64,000 nucleotides of DNA, taken from CAZBDV01 sp964490765 (lineage in GTDB: Bacteria > Cloacimonadota > Cloacimonadia > Cloacimonadales > JAJBBL01). Under the pieces are notes generated by a model. It searched no databases and had not been told where the DNA came from. It worked only from the letters and a program-made list of their open reading frames with translations. Position 1 is the first letter of the stretch. Each line of letters opens with the position of its first letter. The DNA lies in NCBI GenBank assembly GCA_964490765.1, contig CAZBDV010000006.1, positions 1 through 64,000 on the forward strand, read 5' to 3'. A program made the translations under genes and the position numbers. Of this stretch, positions 8,726-19,400 are shown piece by piece.

Positions 8726-10792
8726 CTATTTTACCAGTAACATCTTTCTTACTTCTGATTCATTACCGGCATCCAGTCTGTAGAAATAGACACCACTGCC
8801 GACTGGCCGCCCATCTTCATCATCTCCATTCCAGATCACATGGTATTCCCCTTCCACTCTCTCTCCATTAACAAGAGTTTTTACCAGCTGCCCTTTCAGA
8901 TTATATATCCCCAGTTTGACAGGCATTGTAGAGGGAATATTGAAACTTATAGTTGTAGATGGGTTGAAGGGGTTGGGATAGTTCTGCTTCAACAGTCTAT
9001 CGGGAACAACGGTAATCTGGTCGTCAACATTGAGAGGAACGTCTGAGAAATCGATGTCCATTGAGGTATACATCAGTGATCCACCCGTATTTGGACCGTT
9101 AGTCTGTATTGAAGAGCCGTAATCGTTATCATCTAAAAAGAACATATGGATACGATACCAATCGTCATAGAGATGTTCCAGGTGATCCGACAGATACCAG
9201 TACACAGGTATCATACCCTGTAACTCGGGGGTTTCTATGGAGTTCAGGACTATCGGTTCAGACCAATGTTCACCATAATCACCCGAGATCATTATGTAAG
9301 TTTCAGGGGCATTAGCCCAGGCTGCATATTGATCATCTCCACCATGGTGAAATAGTCTTGCCTTAACACTTTCCTGAAAGAGAAGAACCATTTTGGAACC
9401 GTCTTGAATCAGCCTATGATAGTTCTCATGGAAGAAATCTTCTGTATCCCACCAATAAAGAGGATAACTGGCATTGGTCAGCATATTATCTCCCTCGTAT
9501 TCAGGTGGAATACTCCAGGGAAGGTAGAGTAGCTCCGGATCTTCGTTCCGTGGATAGATGTCATTGATGATGAACTCTTCCGTATCTCTTACGAATTTGA
9601 TATGCTTGGTTGTCGTATAATAAGGATACCAGGTGTTTTCCTCTGTTGAGAGGGAGAATACAGCTATAAAATGATAGTTTCCCTCATCGTCGATAACTAA
9701 ATTATGACGATTAACGTAGGGTGAGTAACGCATATCCTCATAGGGCTGATTACTGTCGCCGATAAAATAATTGTCCGGATTGTCTATCGGGATGGTAGGG
9801 TCTCCAAAATAGACAGTCCATTCACCCTCACCGTAATTTTCATTTTCCAGCAAAAAGAGAAATTCGTTCGGTCCGTAAGGTGGTGGATCATCACCTAAAT
9901 CGGAAGTATGCCCCATTATGCCGATCCTGCCATCGTTTCTGGATACTATATTGGAACGGAAAGGCCTGATATCCTCCAAACGCCAGTCATCGAGCTGAGA
10001 GACCGTAACGTGGGTCCATTGGTCGGGATCATATAGAGAAAGATCTGTAGGTGTATCATAATCCGCAAAAGCTATCATTGCATTTTCACACGGAACTCCC
10101 GACAGGTTACTTGTCCGGTTTCTGGCAATTACATAAACCCTTCTCTGACCAGGATTGGGTGAAGGGCCGACATAGACATCGGGCCAGATAAACTCCTGAT
10201 CGACTTCAGGTCCTATATCATAAGGATTTTGAATAACTGAATAGGGGGTATTCCAGAGCCCGGGTGTTCCGATCAAGCTGTACTGATCAAAAGTAATGGG
10301 GCAATGTAAGTAATCCGTATTGTGTGGATCTGTAACATGCCAGGAAACGAAGGGATCCCCTGTATCAGGATCGATATCTACACCGGCAAATCCTTCAGCT
10401 GAGGTAGCTGCTAGATCAATGAGAGAGGGCCCCATCGTTACTTCTCCATCCTCGATATAGGCGTAATAGACTCTTCTTATAGCACCTGCAGAAGGTATGG
10501 CCTGAAAGATTACATAGATCCCCCCTCCGGGATGGATTCCAGCAGGGGCAGGTTGAACTCGAATGGGAACAGATTGATAGGAACCGGGGAAATAGTCATA
10601 CCAGCTTGCCATTATGTTGATCGGTATAACATTGAAATCGTAATCGGGAACATCCGGATAATTTTCACGTGAAATGTTATATACAGCATTACTCTCTACT
10701 TCTCTCAAATTCATGACCGGCTGCATACTATCACCATAGATAGAGCCAATAATCAGTAACAGGGCAACAATTAGGAAAACAGATTGTTTCAT
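8726..10792 (-). CDS. Secreted protein with type IX-style sorting domain, paralog 1
   Basis: Protein of 688 residues with a signal peptide (MKQSVFLIVALLLIIGSIYG). The body is beta-rich and holds one clear Asp-box (SGDYGEHW, near residue 500) of the kind seen in beta-propellers, plus repeated WYPY, WPDVYVGPSP and FDQYSLIGTPGLWNT segments shared with its neighbours. The last 90 residues form a FlgD-like type IX C-terminal sorting domain: LKQNYPNPFNPSTT, then GQLVKTL, then GSGVYFYRL and a basic end (RKMLLVK). It is probably displayed on or released from the cell surface. The catalytic role, if any, is unknown. It is the last of three tandem paralogs and is closest to the one at 13266-15344. The start has GGGAGG at good spacing. 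Confidence 0.85.
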   Translation of the reverse strand: MKQSVFLIVALLLIIGSIYGDSMQPVMNLREVESNAVYNISRENYPDVPDYDFNVIPINIMASWYDYFPGSYQSVPIRVQPAPAGIHPGGGIYVIFQAIPSAGAIRRVYYAYIEDGEVTMGPSLIDLAATSAEGFAGVDIDPDTGDPFVSWHVTDPHNTDYLHCPITFDQYSLIGTPGLWNTPYSVIQNPYDIGPEVDQEFIWPDVYVGPSPNPGQRRVYVIARNRTSNLSGVPCENAMIAFADYDTPTDLSLYDPDQWTHVTVSQLDDWRLEDIRPFRSNIVSRNDGRIGIMGHTSDLGDDPPPYGPNEFLFLLENENYGEGEWTVYFGDPTIPIDNPDNYFIGDSNQPYEDMRYSPYVNRHNLVIDDEGNYHFIAVFSLSTEENTWYPYYTTTKHIKFVRDTEEFIINDIYPRNEDPELLYLPWSIPPEYEGDNMLTNASYPLYWWDTEDFFHENYHRLIQDGSKMVLLFQESVKARLFHHGGDDQYAAWANAPETYIMISGDYGEHWSEPIVLNSIETPELQGMIPVYWYLSDHLEHLYDDWYRIHMFFLDDNDYGSSIQTNGPNTGGSLMYTSMDIDFSDVPLNVDDQITVVPDRLLKQNYPNPFNPSTTISFNIPSTMPVKLGIYNLKGQLVKTLVNGERVEGEYHVIWNGDDEDGRPVGSGVYFYRLDAGNESEVRKMLLVK

Positions 10793-10842
10793 CTTTATCC
10801 TCCCTCAGATAAATATGATTTATGAATACCAGATAACAGATA

Positions 10843-10882
10843 CCGGGGTTCCGTAATCAATTCTGCTATACAGGAACCCCGG
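10843..10882 (-). repeat. 10-bp inverted repeat after the middle paralog
   Basis: CCGGGGTTCC (10843-10852) and GGAACCCCGG (10873-10882) are exact complements around a 20-base loop, 20 bases past the stop of the gene at 10902. There is no U-tract on the minus strand, so it may stabilise the upstream mRNA or attenuate read-through rather than act as a classic terminator. Confidence 0.5.
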
Positions 10883-10901
10883 ATTCAATTGATAAGAAAA
10901 C

Positions 10902-13052
10902 TTATTTAATCAATAACATCTTTCTCGATTCGAGGTGAGAATCAGATGTCAATCTGTAGAAATATACTCCGCTGCCTACTTGATTGTTATTGTTGTCTGT
11001 CCCGTTCCAGGTCACAAAGTGTTCTCCTGCAGAGATTACATCATCCACCAGGGTTTTTACCAGCTGTCCTCTAACGTTATAAATTGCGAGACTGGCCTTC
11101 TCTGTCTTCGGAAGGTCAAACCTGATAGTCGTGGTGGGATTAAAAGGATTGGGATAATTAGGATATAATTTGTGAGATGTATAGGGTATTACAGGATCAT
11201 CCACACTGGTGTGCTTATCAATATCGACTGCCATATATACGAGATTTCCACCTGTATTCGGACCGTTACCCTGTACATAAGAACCGTAATCGTTCTGATT
11301 GTAGAACATGAGATGTATTCTCAACCACTGCTCATCAAGCATTTCCAATTTCTGTGCCGGATAGATATACGTAGGAATCAATCCATCAAGTGCTGGATTG
11401 TAATTTTCGTCGTTTTGATGTGCATTGATTATAATAGGATCAGCCCAGTTCTCGCCATAATCTTTGGAAACCATGATATAGATCTCCGGTTTATCACTCC
11501 AGGTTGCGTATTGATCGTATCCATACTCGTGGAAATATCTCGCTTTCATACTCTCCTGGAAAACAGCAACTACCCAGTTTTCATACTCTGTAATTCGGGT
11601 AAAATTCTCCGGCTGGAAATCATCATCATTCCACCAGTAGAGAGGCCAAGAGCTAGTCAATATGAGGTTATCCTCATCGTCATACTCCCAGGTACCATCA
11701 CCTTCAGGATCCCAGGGGACATAAGGCTGAGCGTCCAGATTCTCGGAACGGGGATAGAGATCGGTAATCGTGAATTCCTCAGTATCGAAAGAGAACCTGA
11801 CAAATTTGACATATCCCTGATTGGGATAGAGGCTATTTGCCTGGGTCGCTGATAGTCTGTAGGTACAACTCCAGATAACATCTCCCAGGTCGTTGGTTGT
11901 TACAGTATAACGAGGTGCAAAAGGAACAATATAGAGATTATCATAGGGGATCGGTTCATCAGGGGGAAAATAATCATCCGGGTTCTCTACAGGAATATTG
12001 GCATATTGCAGATGGAGATCCCAGTCTTCCTCTGTAGAACCTTCACCATAGTTACTGTTTACCAGCACAAAGAGATTATCGTTTTCACTATATCCCTCTG
12101 TATTGTCATCCTCATAATAACCCCAATCGAAGTTATTCCCGGCAATAATGACCTTACCATCATCAGTAATGGTAAAATCCCAGTATGGTCTGATGTTTAC
12201 AAGAGCCCAATCTCGCATGTAAGGGATTTCATATTCTGTCCAATCTTCCGGATTATAAGTAGCCAGATCTGAGACATCAGAGTAATCAGCATATGCAATA
12301 TAGGCATTCATCCCCTGAGTAGCAGGACCAACAGGCCCGGCATTACCGCCAACAACATACACTCTCTTCATCCCGGCATTTGGTGAAGGGCCTATTTTTA
12401 CAACCGGCCAGATATACTCATCTTCCATTGCCGGATTATCGATTACCGTATAGGCAGTATTCCACAGCCCCGGCATACCTATCATACTGTATTGATCAAA
12501 AGATAGATCAATCACCCAGACGGGATCATTCTCCGGATTGGGACCATGCCAGGCTGCAAAAGGATCTCCTGATATATAATCTACGTCAACACCAGGAAAT
12601 CCATCGGAAGTAGTGCCGCTCAGATCTATCATTGACGGGCCTGCTGTTACTACACCATCCTGAATATATGAATAATATGCCCTTCTCGTTGCACCTGCAG
12701 AAGTTGTTACATGATAGACACAGTAGACCCCGCCACCATCATATGCACCTGCTGGTGAGGGTTGTAAAACAAGCGGAAACGAACCATAACTCCCGGGGAA
12801 ATAGTCATAGAACGAGTTCCCCAGATCACCTGTTATATGCTCAATTACAAAGTCTGGAACATCCTGTCGCCTCCCTTCGGTATGAAAAATGTTCGGTTCA
12901 GCAGACATTTTATATTCGATATTGATAACCTCTCCGGCATTGAGTTGAAGATCTCTCTGACTTGCCGGAAGTTGCAAACCGGGGTTTGCTGAAAATAATA
13001 ACCCTACTACAAGCAGGAATAGTAATAGTATGAGACTGCGTTGATATTTCAC
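10902..13052 (-). CDS. Secreted protein with type IX-style sorting domain, paralog 2
   Basis: Protein of 716 residues with a signal peptide (MKYQRSLILLLFLLVVGLLF). It shares the paralog core: YDYFPGSYGSFPLVLQPSPA, FDQYSMIGMPGLWNT, WPVVKIGPSPNAGMKRVYV and an Asp-box (SKDYGENW). The C-terminus is a type IX-style sorting domain (LYPNYPNPFNPTTT, GQLVKTL, GSGVYFYRL, RKMLLIK). The middle third differs most from the other two copies, so it is the divergent member. The start codon is GTG at 13052, with GGGAGG five bases upstream; an overlapping ATG is in another frame. It lies between paralogs 1 and 3 in the same direction. The function is unknown. Confidence 0.85.
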   Translation of the reverse strand: MKYQRSLILLLFLLVVGLLFSANPGLQLPASQRDLQLNAGEVINIEYKMSAEPNIFHTEGRRQDVPDFVIEHITGDLGNSFYDYFPGSYGSFPLVLQPSPAGAYDGGGVYCVYHVTTSAGATRRAYYSYIQDGVVTAGPSMIDLSGTTSDGFPGVDVDYISGDPFAAWHGPNPENDPVWVIDLSFDQYSMIGMPGLWNTAYTVIDNPAMEDEYIWPVVKIGPSPNAGMKRVYVVGGNAGPVGPATQGMNAYIAYADYSDVSDLATYNPEDWTEYEIPYMRDWALVNIRPYWDFTITDDGKVIIAGNNFDWGYYEDDNTEGYSENDNLFVLVNSNYGEGSTEEDWDLHLQYANIPVENPDDYFPPDEPIPYDNLYIVPFAPRYTVTTNDLGDVIWSCTYRLSATQANSLYPNQGYVKFVRFSFDTEEFTITDLYPRSENLDAQPYVPWDPEGDGTWEYDDEDNLILTSSWPLYWWNDDDFQPENFTRITEYENWVVAVFQESMKARYFHEYGYDQYATWSDKPEIYIMVSKDYGENWADPIIINAHQNDENYNPALDGLIPTYIYPAQKLEMLDEQWLRIHLMFYNQNDYGSYVQGNGPNTGGNLVYMAVDIDKHTSVDDPVIPYTSHKLYPNYPNPFNPTTTIRFDLPKTEKASLAIYNVRGQLVKTLVDDVISAGEHFVTWNGTDNNNNQVGSGVYFYRLTSDSHLESRKMLLIK

Positions 13053-13135
13053 ATTATCCTCCCTAACTTTTTCCCGGTTAACCCTCCCAGTCGACTCACT
13101 ATGAAGCAGTCGTTAACCGTTTTTTTGTTACGATT

Positions 13136-13175
13136 AAAAAAGTATGGAAGGGATGGGTATTACCCATCCCTTCCA
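13136..13175 (-). terminator. Rho-independent terminator after paralog 3
   Basis: A 13-bp perfect stem (TGGAAGGGATGGG at 13145-13157 with CCCATCCCTTCCA at 13163-13175) is followed on the minus strand by TAC and then U6 (13136-13141). It lies about 90 bases past the stop of the gene at 13266 and ahead of the GTG start of paralog 2. Paralogs 3 and 2 may therefore be transcribed separately or at different levels. Confidence 0.75.
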
Positions 13176-13265
13176 GATTTGTTTCATAGGTCTAACCCTA
13201 TCATTGTTCCGTTCTTCCTTTCAGAGGTTCAAATAAAGTTCCCTCTGAAAGAATCTTATTACAGG

Positions 13266-15344
13266 TTATTTCACTAATAACATCTTGCGGGTTTCGATGT
13301 TAGAATCTGTGGTCAATTTGTAGAAGTATACACCGCTACCAACGCTTCTGTTACTGTTGTCGTTACCATTCCAGACAACGAAGTTATCACCGGCTGGTCT
13401 AACTTCATCAACAAGAGTCTTCACAAGCTGTCCTCTTACATTGTATATCTCAAGTGTAACTTCCATTGAAGTCGGCAGATTGTAATTGATTGTTGTTGTC
13501 GGATTGAAGGGGTTGGGGTAGTTCTGCTTAAGCATTCCTTCTGGAACAACAGCTACCTGGTCATCAACATTGAGAGGAACCTCTGAGAAATCTATATCCA
13601 TAGAAGTATACATGAGATTTCCACCTGTGTTGGGACCAGCACCCTGTAGATAAGAACCGAAATCGTTCTGATCATAGAAGAAAAGATGGATTCTATACCA
13701 GTCATCATAGAGGTGCTCTACGTGATCAGAGATATACCAGTAAGCGGCAATAGTATCAGCCAATTCCGGTGTATCGATAGAATTGAGTACTATTGGTTCT
13801 GACCAATGCTCACCATAGTCTCCAGAGATCATAATATAGGTCTCAGGAACACTGGCCCAGGCTGCGTACTGATCGTCTCCATCATGGAAAAGCTTCGATT
13901 TTACGCTCTCCTGGAAAAGAGCTATCATTTTCGATCCGTGCTGAACTATACGATGATAGTTCTCATGGAATACTAATTCTGTATCATGATAATAATATGG
14001 CCAGCTGGCGTTAGTTACCAGAAATTCACCATCATATTCCCACTCTCCGTCACCATCCGGATCCCAGGCTAAATAGAGGGCTTCAGGATTTTCCGATCGG
14101 GGATAGAGGTCAGTAATAGTAAATTCTTCGGTATCTCTATGGAATTTTACGTGCTTGGTAGTTGTGAAATAAGGATACCATGTATTCTCCTCTGTTGAGA
14201 GCGAGAATACCGCTACGAAATGATAATTACCTTGTTCATCTATAACAGTATTATGACGGTTTACATAGGGAGTATAACGCATATCCTGATATGGCATGTT
14301 ACTGTCACCAATAAAGTAACCATCAGGATTCTCGACCATAATAGACGGTTCTCCAAAGTAACCTGTCCATTCTCCCTCTCCGTAATTATCGTTCTCTAAG
14401 ACGAACAGCTGTTCAGCATCGCTAAAAGGTGGTATATCTTCGTCTAATGTAATTGCATGGCCGACTATGGCAATTTTCCCCTCTTCACGGGAGGCAATTG
14501 TCGCACGGAATGGCCTGATATCGTCCTGTCTCCAGTCATCGAGCTGTGGTACAGTAACGTGTGTCCATTGATCTGGATCGAGAGTTGAAAGGTCTGTAGG
14601 AGTAGTGAAATCTGCGAAAGCTATTAATGAGTTCTCACAGGGCACTCCAGAGAGATTTTCAACGTAGTTCTTACCTACAACATAGACCCTTCTCATTCCC
14701 GGAGTGGGTGAAGGTCCTACAAAAACCGAAGGCCATATGAATTCCTGGTCAGTTTCCGGTCCAATATCATAGGGATTATCCAGTACCGTATATGGGGTAT
14801 TCCAGAGACCTGGTGTTCCGATAAGGCTGTACTGATCAAATGTTATCGGACAGTGGAAAAATGCTGGATTTACCGGACTGTCGGTATGCCAGGAGACGAA
14901 AGGATCGCCTGTTTCCGGGTCAATATCGATACCCGGGAATCCCTCTGCTGCTGTGGCAGCAAGGTCAATGAGGGAAGGACCCATAGTGATCTCTCCATCT
15001 TCGATATAAACATAATATACTCTTCTGGCTGCACCTGCTGAAGGTATTGCCTGGAAGGCTATATATATTCCGCCACCGGGATGCATACCAGCTGGTGATG
15101 GCTGAACTCGGATTGGAATTGATTCATATGCTCCAGGGAAATAATCATACCAGGAAGGCATGATGCTTATTGGTTCGACATCAAACGCATAATCTGGAAC
15201 TTCTGGATAGTTTCTTGGATTGTTAATATTCCGAATTGTATTATCCGGTCTTGCTTCTAAGAGATTACTAGGTTGCATTATATCGGCATAGATAAAACTC
15301 GCTGCCAACAGAATAACACCTATTATTAATACACATTTCTTCAT
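13266..15344 (-). CDS. Secreted protein with type IX-style sorting domain, paralog 3
   Basis: Protein of 692 residues with a signal peptide (MKKCVLIIGVILLAASFIYA). It aligns along its whole length with paralog 1: MPSWYDYFPGAYESIPIRVQ, PGGGIYIAFQAIPSAGAARR, FDQYSLIGTPGLWNTPY, the Asp-box SGDYGEHW, and the same FHENYHR segment. It ends in the sorting domain (LKQNYPNPFNPTTT, GQLVKTLVDE, GSGVYFYKL, RKMLLVK). It is the first paralog read after the PorV-like gene, which in type IX systems encodes the shuttle for such cargo. A strong ribosome binding site (AAGGAGG) precedes the ATG. The function of the body is unknown; a beta-propeller is inferred only from the Asp-box. Confidence 0.86.
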   Translation of the reverse strand: MKKCVLIIGVILLAASFIYADIMQPSNLLEARPDNTIRNINNPRNYPEVPDYAFDVEPISIMPSWYDYFPGAYESIPIRVQPSPAGMHPGGGIYIAFQAIPSAGAARRVYYVYIEDGEITMGPSLIDLAATAAEGFPGIDIDPETGDPFVSWHTDSPVNPAFFHCPITFDQYSLIGTPGLWNTPYTVLDNPYDIGPETDQEFIWPSVFVGPSPTPGMRRVYVVGKNYVENLSGVPCENSLIAFADFTTPTDLSTLDPDQWTHVTVPQLDDWRQDDIRPFRATIASREEGKIAIVGHAITLDEDIPPFSDAEQLFVLENDNYGEGEWTGYFGEPSIMVENPDGYFIGDSNMPYQDMRYTPYVNRHNTVIDEQGNYHFVAVFSLSTEENTWYPYFTTTKHVKFHRDTEEFTITDLYPRSENPEALYLAWDPDGDGEWEYDGEFLVTNASWPYYYHDTELVFHENYHRIVQHGSKMIALFQESVKSKLFHDGDDQYAAWASVPETYIMISGDYGEHWSEPIVLNSIDTPELADTIAAYWYISDHVEHLYDDWYRIHLFFYDQNDFGSYLQGAGPNTGGNLMYTSMDIDFSEVPLNVDDQVAVVPEGMLKQNYPNPFNPTTTINYNLPTSMEVTLEIYNVRGQLVKTLVDEVRPAGDNFVVWNGNDNSNRSVGSGVYFYKLTTDSNIETRKMLLVK

Positions 15345-15399
15345 TTGTTTCCTCCTTAGGACTATTAGCTTATTCTTAACTTATCTCTACTTTATTACA

Positions 15400-15425
15400 G
15401 GGACAGGACCGGCTGGCCCCGTCCC
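15400..15425 (-). repeat. GC-rich hairpin after the PorV-like gene
   Basis: GGGAC (15400-15404) and GTCCC (15421-15425) close a GC-rich, imperfect inner stem just past the stop of the gene at 15432. The minus strand then continues without a U-tract. It is probably an intercistronic hairpin that limits or stabilises the transcript between the PorV-like gene and the paralogs. Confidence 0.4.
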
Positions 15426-15431
15426 TATTCC

Positions 15432-16469
15432 TTAATATTGTAATTTGAGCGATAATCTGTGAGCTTTGGTCATAAAGCCACTCTCTTCCAGATCACCCAT
15501 CCTAGTATAGGCATAATCGAGATCTACGATGGCGAAGTTAACTGGAATTCTCCAGCCCAGTCCTGCAGAAAAATCTGCTTCATCGAGATTGATCTGATAT
15601 CCTGCTCTAATAGCAAAAACTCCCAGTTTGTACTCTGCACCAAGATTCCAGGTTTCCTGTCTGTCAACACAGTTATCAAGCTGGAAGGAAGCTATCAGGG
15701 CATTATTGCCGCTCCTGTATAAATCCATAACAATACCGAGTGAGAAATTCATCGGTAACTTGAAAGGATATTCTTCACGATCCTCATCAACCAGTCCGTC
15801 ACCATCGTTATCGATCAGATCAAAGGGATCTTCATCAAAGAGTCCGTCACCATCATTATCGATTGTATATTCCAGATCGGGACCGAAGTTTCTGAGAGAC
15901 ATACCGATCTTGAGGTTACGCCATCCAGTATTATAGGTAGTTCCAACATCAACTGAATAACCGTTCACAGTGTGTTGAGATTCCCAGCCGAGATTCTCCC
16001 GCAGGAATTTCCCTGTAACACCGAAAGAAAATCTGTCGGTTAGCTGGCTGGCATAAGTCAATCCGAGTGCCAGATTATAGGGAGAGAAAGTCTCTCCAGT
16101 TGGTCCGAACACCTCTTCATTCGTTATATCCATCTGATCCATATGAAGAAATGAGACACTGAGACCAAAGGTACCAAGGTAAGTATATCTCGAAGCTGCC
16201 AGATATTCATGTTTGATATCGGCAAACCAGTTGGTATGGGAGAACATTACCTGATGTCTCGGTATCAGGGCTAATCCTGCCGGATTCCAATATACCGATG
16301 AGATGTCATCAGTCACTGCTGTGTATGCTTCACCCATTCCGATCGCTCGGGCATCAACCCCTAACTTAAGGAATTGTAACCCTGCCGTTCCGGTTTTAGG
16401 AAATATTGCTCCGAAAACAAGACAAGGAATTAAAGCGATCATAGCTATTAGTATGTATAGTTTTCTCAC
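15432..16469 (-). CDS. PorV/PorQ-family outer-membrane protein
   Basis: Outer-membrane beta-barrel of 345 residues with a signal peptide (to about residue 20). It shows the family opening: GLQFLKLGVDARAIGMGEAY, then a VTDDISSVYWNPAGLALIP segment, then alternating strands and a C-terminal LSLKLQY. PorV carries type IX cargo to the surface attachment complex. The next genes downstream encode three proteins with type IX-style sorting domains, so a shuttle role is plausible. Unusual for the family are two acidic DNDGDGLFDED-type calcium-binding-like loops at about residues 200-230. The start is GTG, with AAGGAGG upstream. It follows the large sorted protein by 9 bases. Other PorV/PorQ or UPF0164 roles cannot be excluded. 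Confidence 0.85.
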   Translation of the reverse strand: MRKLYILIAMIALIPCLVFGAIFPKTGTAGLQFLKLGVDARAIGMGEAYTAVTDDISSVYWNPAGLALIPRHQVMFSHTNWFADIKHEYLAASRYTYLGTFGLSVSFLHMDQMDITNEEVFGPTGETFSPYNLALGLTYASQLTDRFSFGVTGKFLRENLGWESQHTVNGYSVDVGTTYNTGWRNLKIGMSLRNFGPDLEYTIDNDGDGLFDEDPFDLIDNDGDGLVDEDREEYPFKLPMNFSLGIVMDLYRSGNNALIASFQLDNCVDRQETWNLGAEYKLGVFAIRAGYQINLDEADFSAGLGWRIPVNFAIVDLDYAYTRMGDLEESGFMTKAHRLSLKLQY

Positions 16470-16478
16470 TTTTCCTCC

Positions 16479-19400
16479 TTATTGAATGATAACAAATTTA
16501 TCGACTTTGATCTTGCCGTTGCTATGATCTTTCACGGAGTAGAGATACACACCTGGTGCCAGTATCTGACGATGTCGTGACAGGACATCCCAGGAAGCCA
16601 TGCCACTGGCAGTCAGACCTGTCGATGCCGCTCTGCTTACCGTTATGATATCTTCTTCTGTTGCACCATCGTGCTCTATTGTATCTACAAGGTCACCAGC
16701 AAGGGTGTATATCTTGATCGTAGCTCTTTCCGGAAGATTGACGAACCAGATACGTTTACTACGATCACCTTTCATATCCCCTTCACGCCTACCATCAAAT
16801 TTACTCAATCCGAAGTAGGGGTTAGGAACTACGTAGATGTTATCCATACTGGATTGTGCAGTAGGACCGGGGAAAAGAACTTTCATATTAGCATCAGCAT
16901 CTCTACCGGATTCCAGAGACTCGAGTCCAAAGTCCGGCATACCTCTATCCCAGGCTGTTACTGCTATATAGTATTCTATCCCTTTTGGTGGATGTGAGAT
17001 ATGGTGTTTATAGTATCTCCGTCCTAATCTTTCAATATGAAGTGCCATAAGTGCATCTTCAGTTCCGAGGTTATATGCCTGCTGACCTGAATGTTCAGGA
17101 AGCGGGATAAATGCATCGTCATATAACTCGAGGTATATTTCCGGCCTTAAATCCGGATGTTTAAACATCAATGCTTCTTCTTCGAAACTCAGATTGAGGG
17201 CAACAATAGCTTCCAGCTCATCCATAGACAGGAATTCGTGATTATAGATCGGGAATCCATATATCATTTCTCCCTCTTCTATCGGTCGAAGTCGATACAT
17301 CTCATCATAGAGATAATAATTGGTATCTTCTTCTGTTGCCAGTCTGCCGTTTGGTAATCCTTTATCTATACCCAGGAAGCCACCAAAATCGTATCCAAAA
17401 TCAAGGGCAACTTCATAATCGATGTGATCCTGTTCTGTATCGACCTTATCCCATCTTTCAATATGCATCCAGTTTTCCTGAATTCCAGTTCCTGATCTGC
17501 CATAGAGAGCGTAACCCTGGTAGTCGTGTCGTAGTCTGTTTGCAGTCCAGGGATTTACCACTGCGCTCGGATTCAGCTTTTCAATATAATCAGGATCATC
17601 AGGATCGGGGGGCAGGAATTGTTCCGGCCACTCATCTTCATCAATACCAAAATAATCCGGGAAGTTGGGTATATAACTATCCGCTCTTTCCGGGAATGTT
17701 TCCTGCCAGCCAAGCTGCTCTGCCGGAACAACCATGCGGTCTAGAGTAAATTCAGACCTGTTGTCCCAATAAACATCTATTCTGTTTCCATTATCAGCCA
17801 ACTCAGCATACATCTTGGGAATATCTGGCGGTTCCGGTGGTGTATAGTGGGGGAATATGTCGGGAAGGATAACAGTCTCGAGAGTCTGAGCATCTCCATA
17901 GATCTCTTTCGCCCAGACAGCCGTTCTCTTTAATTCTTCCAGATTCTCACCAGGAAATACTGCCACAACTATCTTCATTGTTCTACCCGGTGCCAGATTC
18001 CACGAACCTTCAGTAGGATCATCCAGCCCCTGCATATCGCCGTAGAAAGCAAAGAGGAATCTTGTATCGTTAGGTGTAGGCTCCTCATACCAGGGATCCA
18101 TTGTCTCATCCCAACCAGGTGGCCTCAAGGGGCGGAATTTATCTTCATTGGGATTCCTTCCGGTCATCAACCAGTATTTTTCGTTTGAGGTGATCAGTCC
18201 GGCTAAAGGTGGTATTCTTCTTGGCTGTCTATGATCAGGTCCATCACCTCGGGACCATACCCAGCAGGCAAATTCCAGTTCCTCAGGATCGGGAGTACAG
18301 ACTCTTGCACCAATCCAGCCGGTAGTCAAACCTCCATCTCCATCAAAATCCCGGGTATATGCAAACTCATAACCAGTACCGGCAACGTATCCGCTAACAT
18401 CATCCATAGAGCGGGCATCCGCTTCCCAGGCCTGAGGACCGACATCACAGTCCATATAGATGGCCATTGCACAATCGTAGAGTGTATCATACGGGTTCAT
18501 ATTTGTAATATTGAATTCTACATAGACGAGATTCTTGATGAACTCATAACTCCACTGATAGCTCAACTGCCTGACCTTTATATTCATGGGGTGGTGTCGG
18601 AACGAGCTGGCAGACTGGCCATGTTTTCTCTCCTGATGTCTTGGATCTCCAATAGGGGTGAAGGGGCTGTAATCGTAATAATAGGAGATGTAGTCCTGTT
18701 CAGAGACAGGAGAACCGTCTTCGTCGATTAACCCATCAGTATCATCATCGTGAGGTTTTGTCAGATTATACAGTCCTCCGGATGGATCCTCTCCCAGGTT
18801 AACAAAGCCAAGAGGGAACCAGATATCGAGGTTCTCTTCAATCAACGTACTCTGCATAATTGGATCGTGTTGATGAAGAAATGCTCCTCCCAGGTCTTCC
18901 AATCCTTCTGGCAACTCATGTCCCGCACGGAATGGAAATGCCATTCCAACCGGATCTTCATCGATCAGGACATCGCCATCGTCATCAACTCCTGCCCTCT
19001 GTGTTCTGATAGACTGGGTCATCACACGATCATAAGGATTATATTCAGCATAGTCGAATCCTAGATAATTAGCTTCAAACGGGATATAAGCCGGTAGAAA
19101 CTGATAGAACGAGTAATCACCGTCAAAACCAACAGAGGTCAATGTATCCACAACAACAACATGGTCAGGTGTCCAGTCTGGATGATCTTCGGTGATTGTA
19201 TCGTTCTCATTCTGTGGTGGCCAGTCAGTCCAGTAGAGTTTTCTCTGTTGCAGATCTCTTCTGATTTTTTTAGCACCAAACCAGAGAGCACCCTGATAGA
19301 GATAATCTATACCACTTCCACCCGGATATTCCAGAGATGGCCATTGTGGCCTGTTGTTACCAGAGCCAAAGAACCCAAAATTACTGACTCTTAGCCAGAT

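Noticed and set aside
11172..11852. A 226-codon plus-strand open frame inside the middle sorted paralog.
   Set aside because: Antisense shadow; no homologue-like features, and the paralog is clearly coding.
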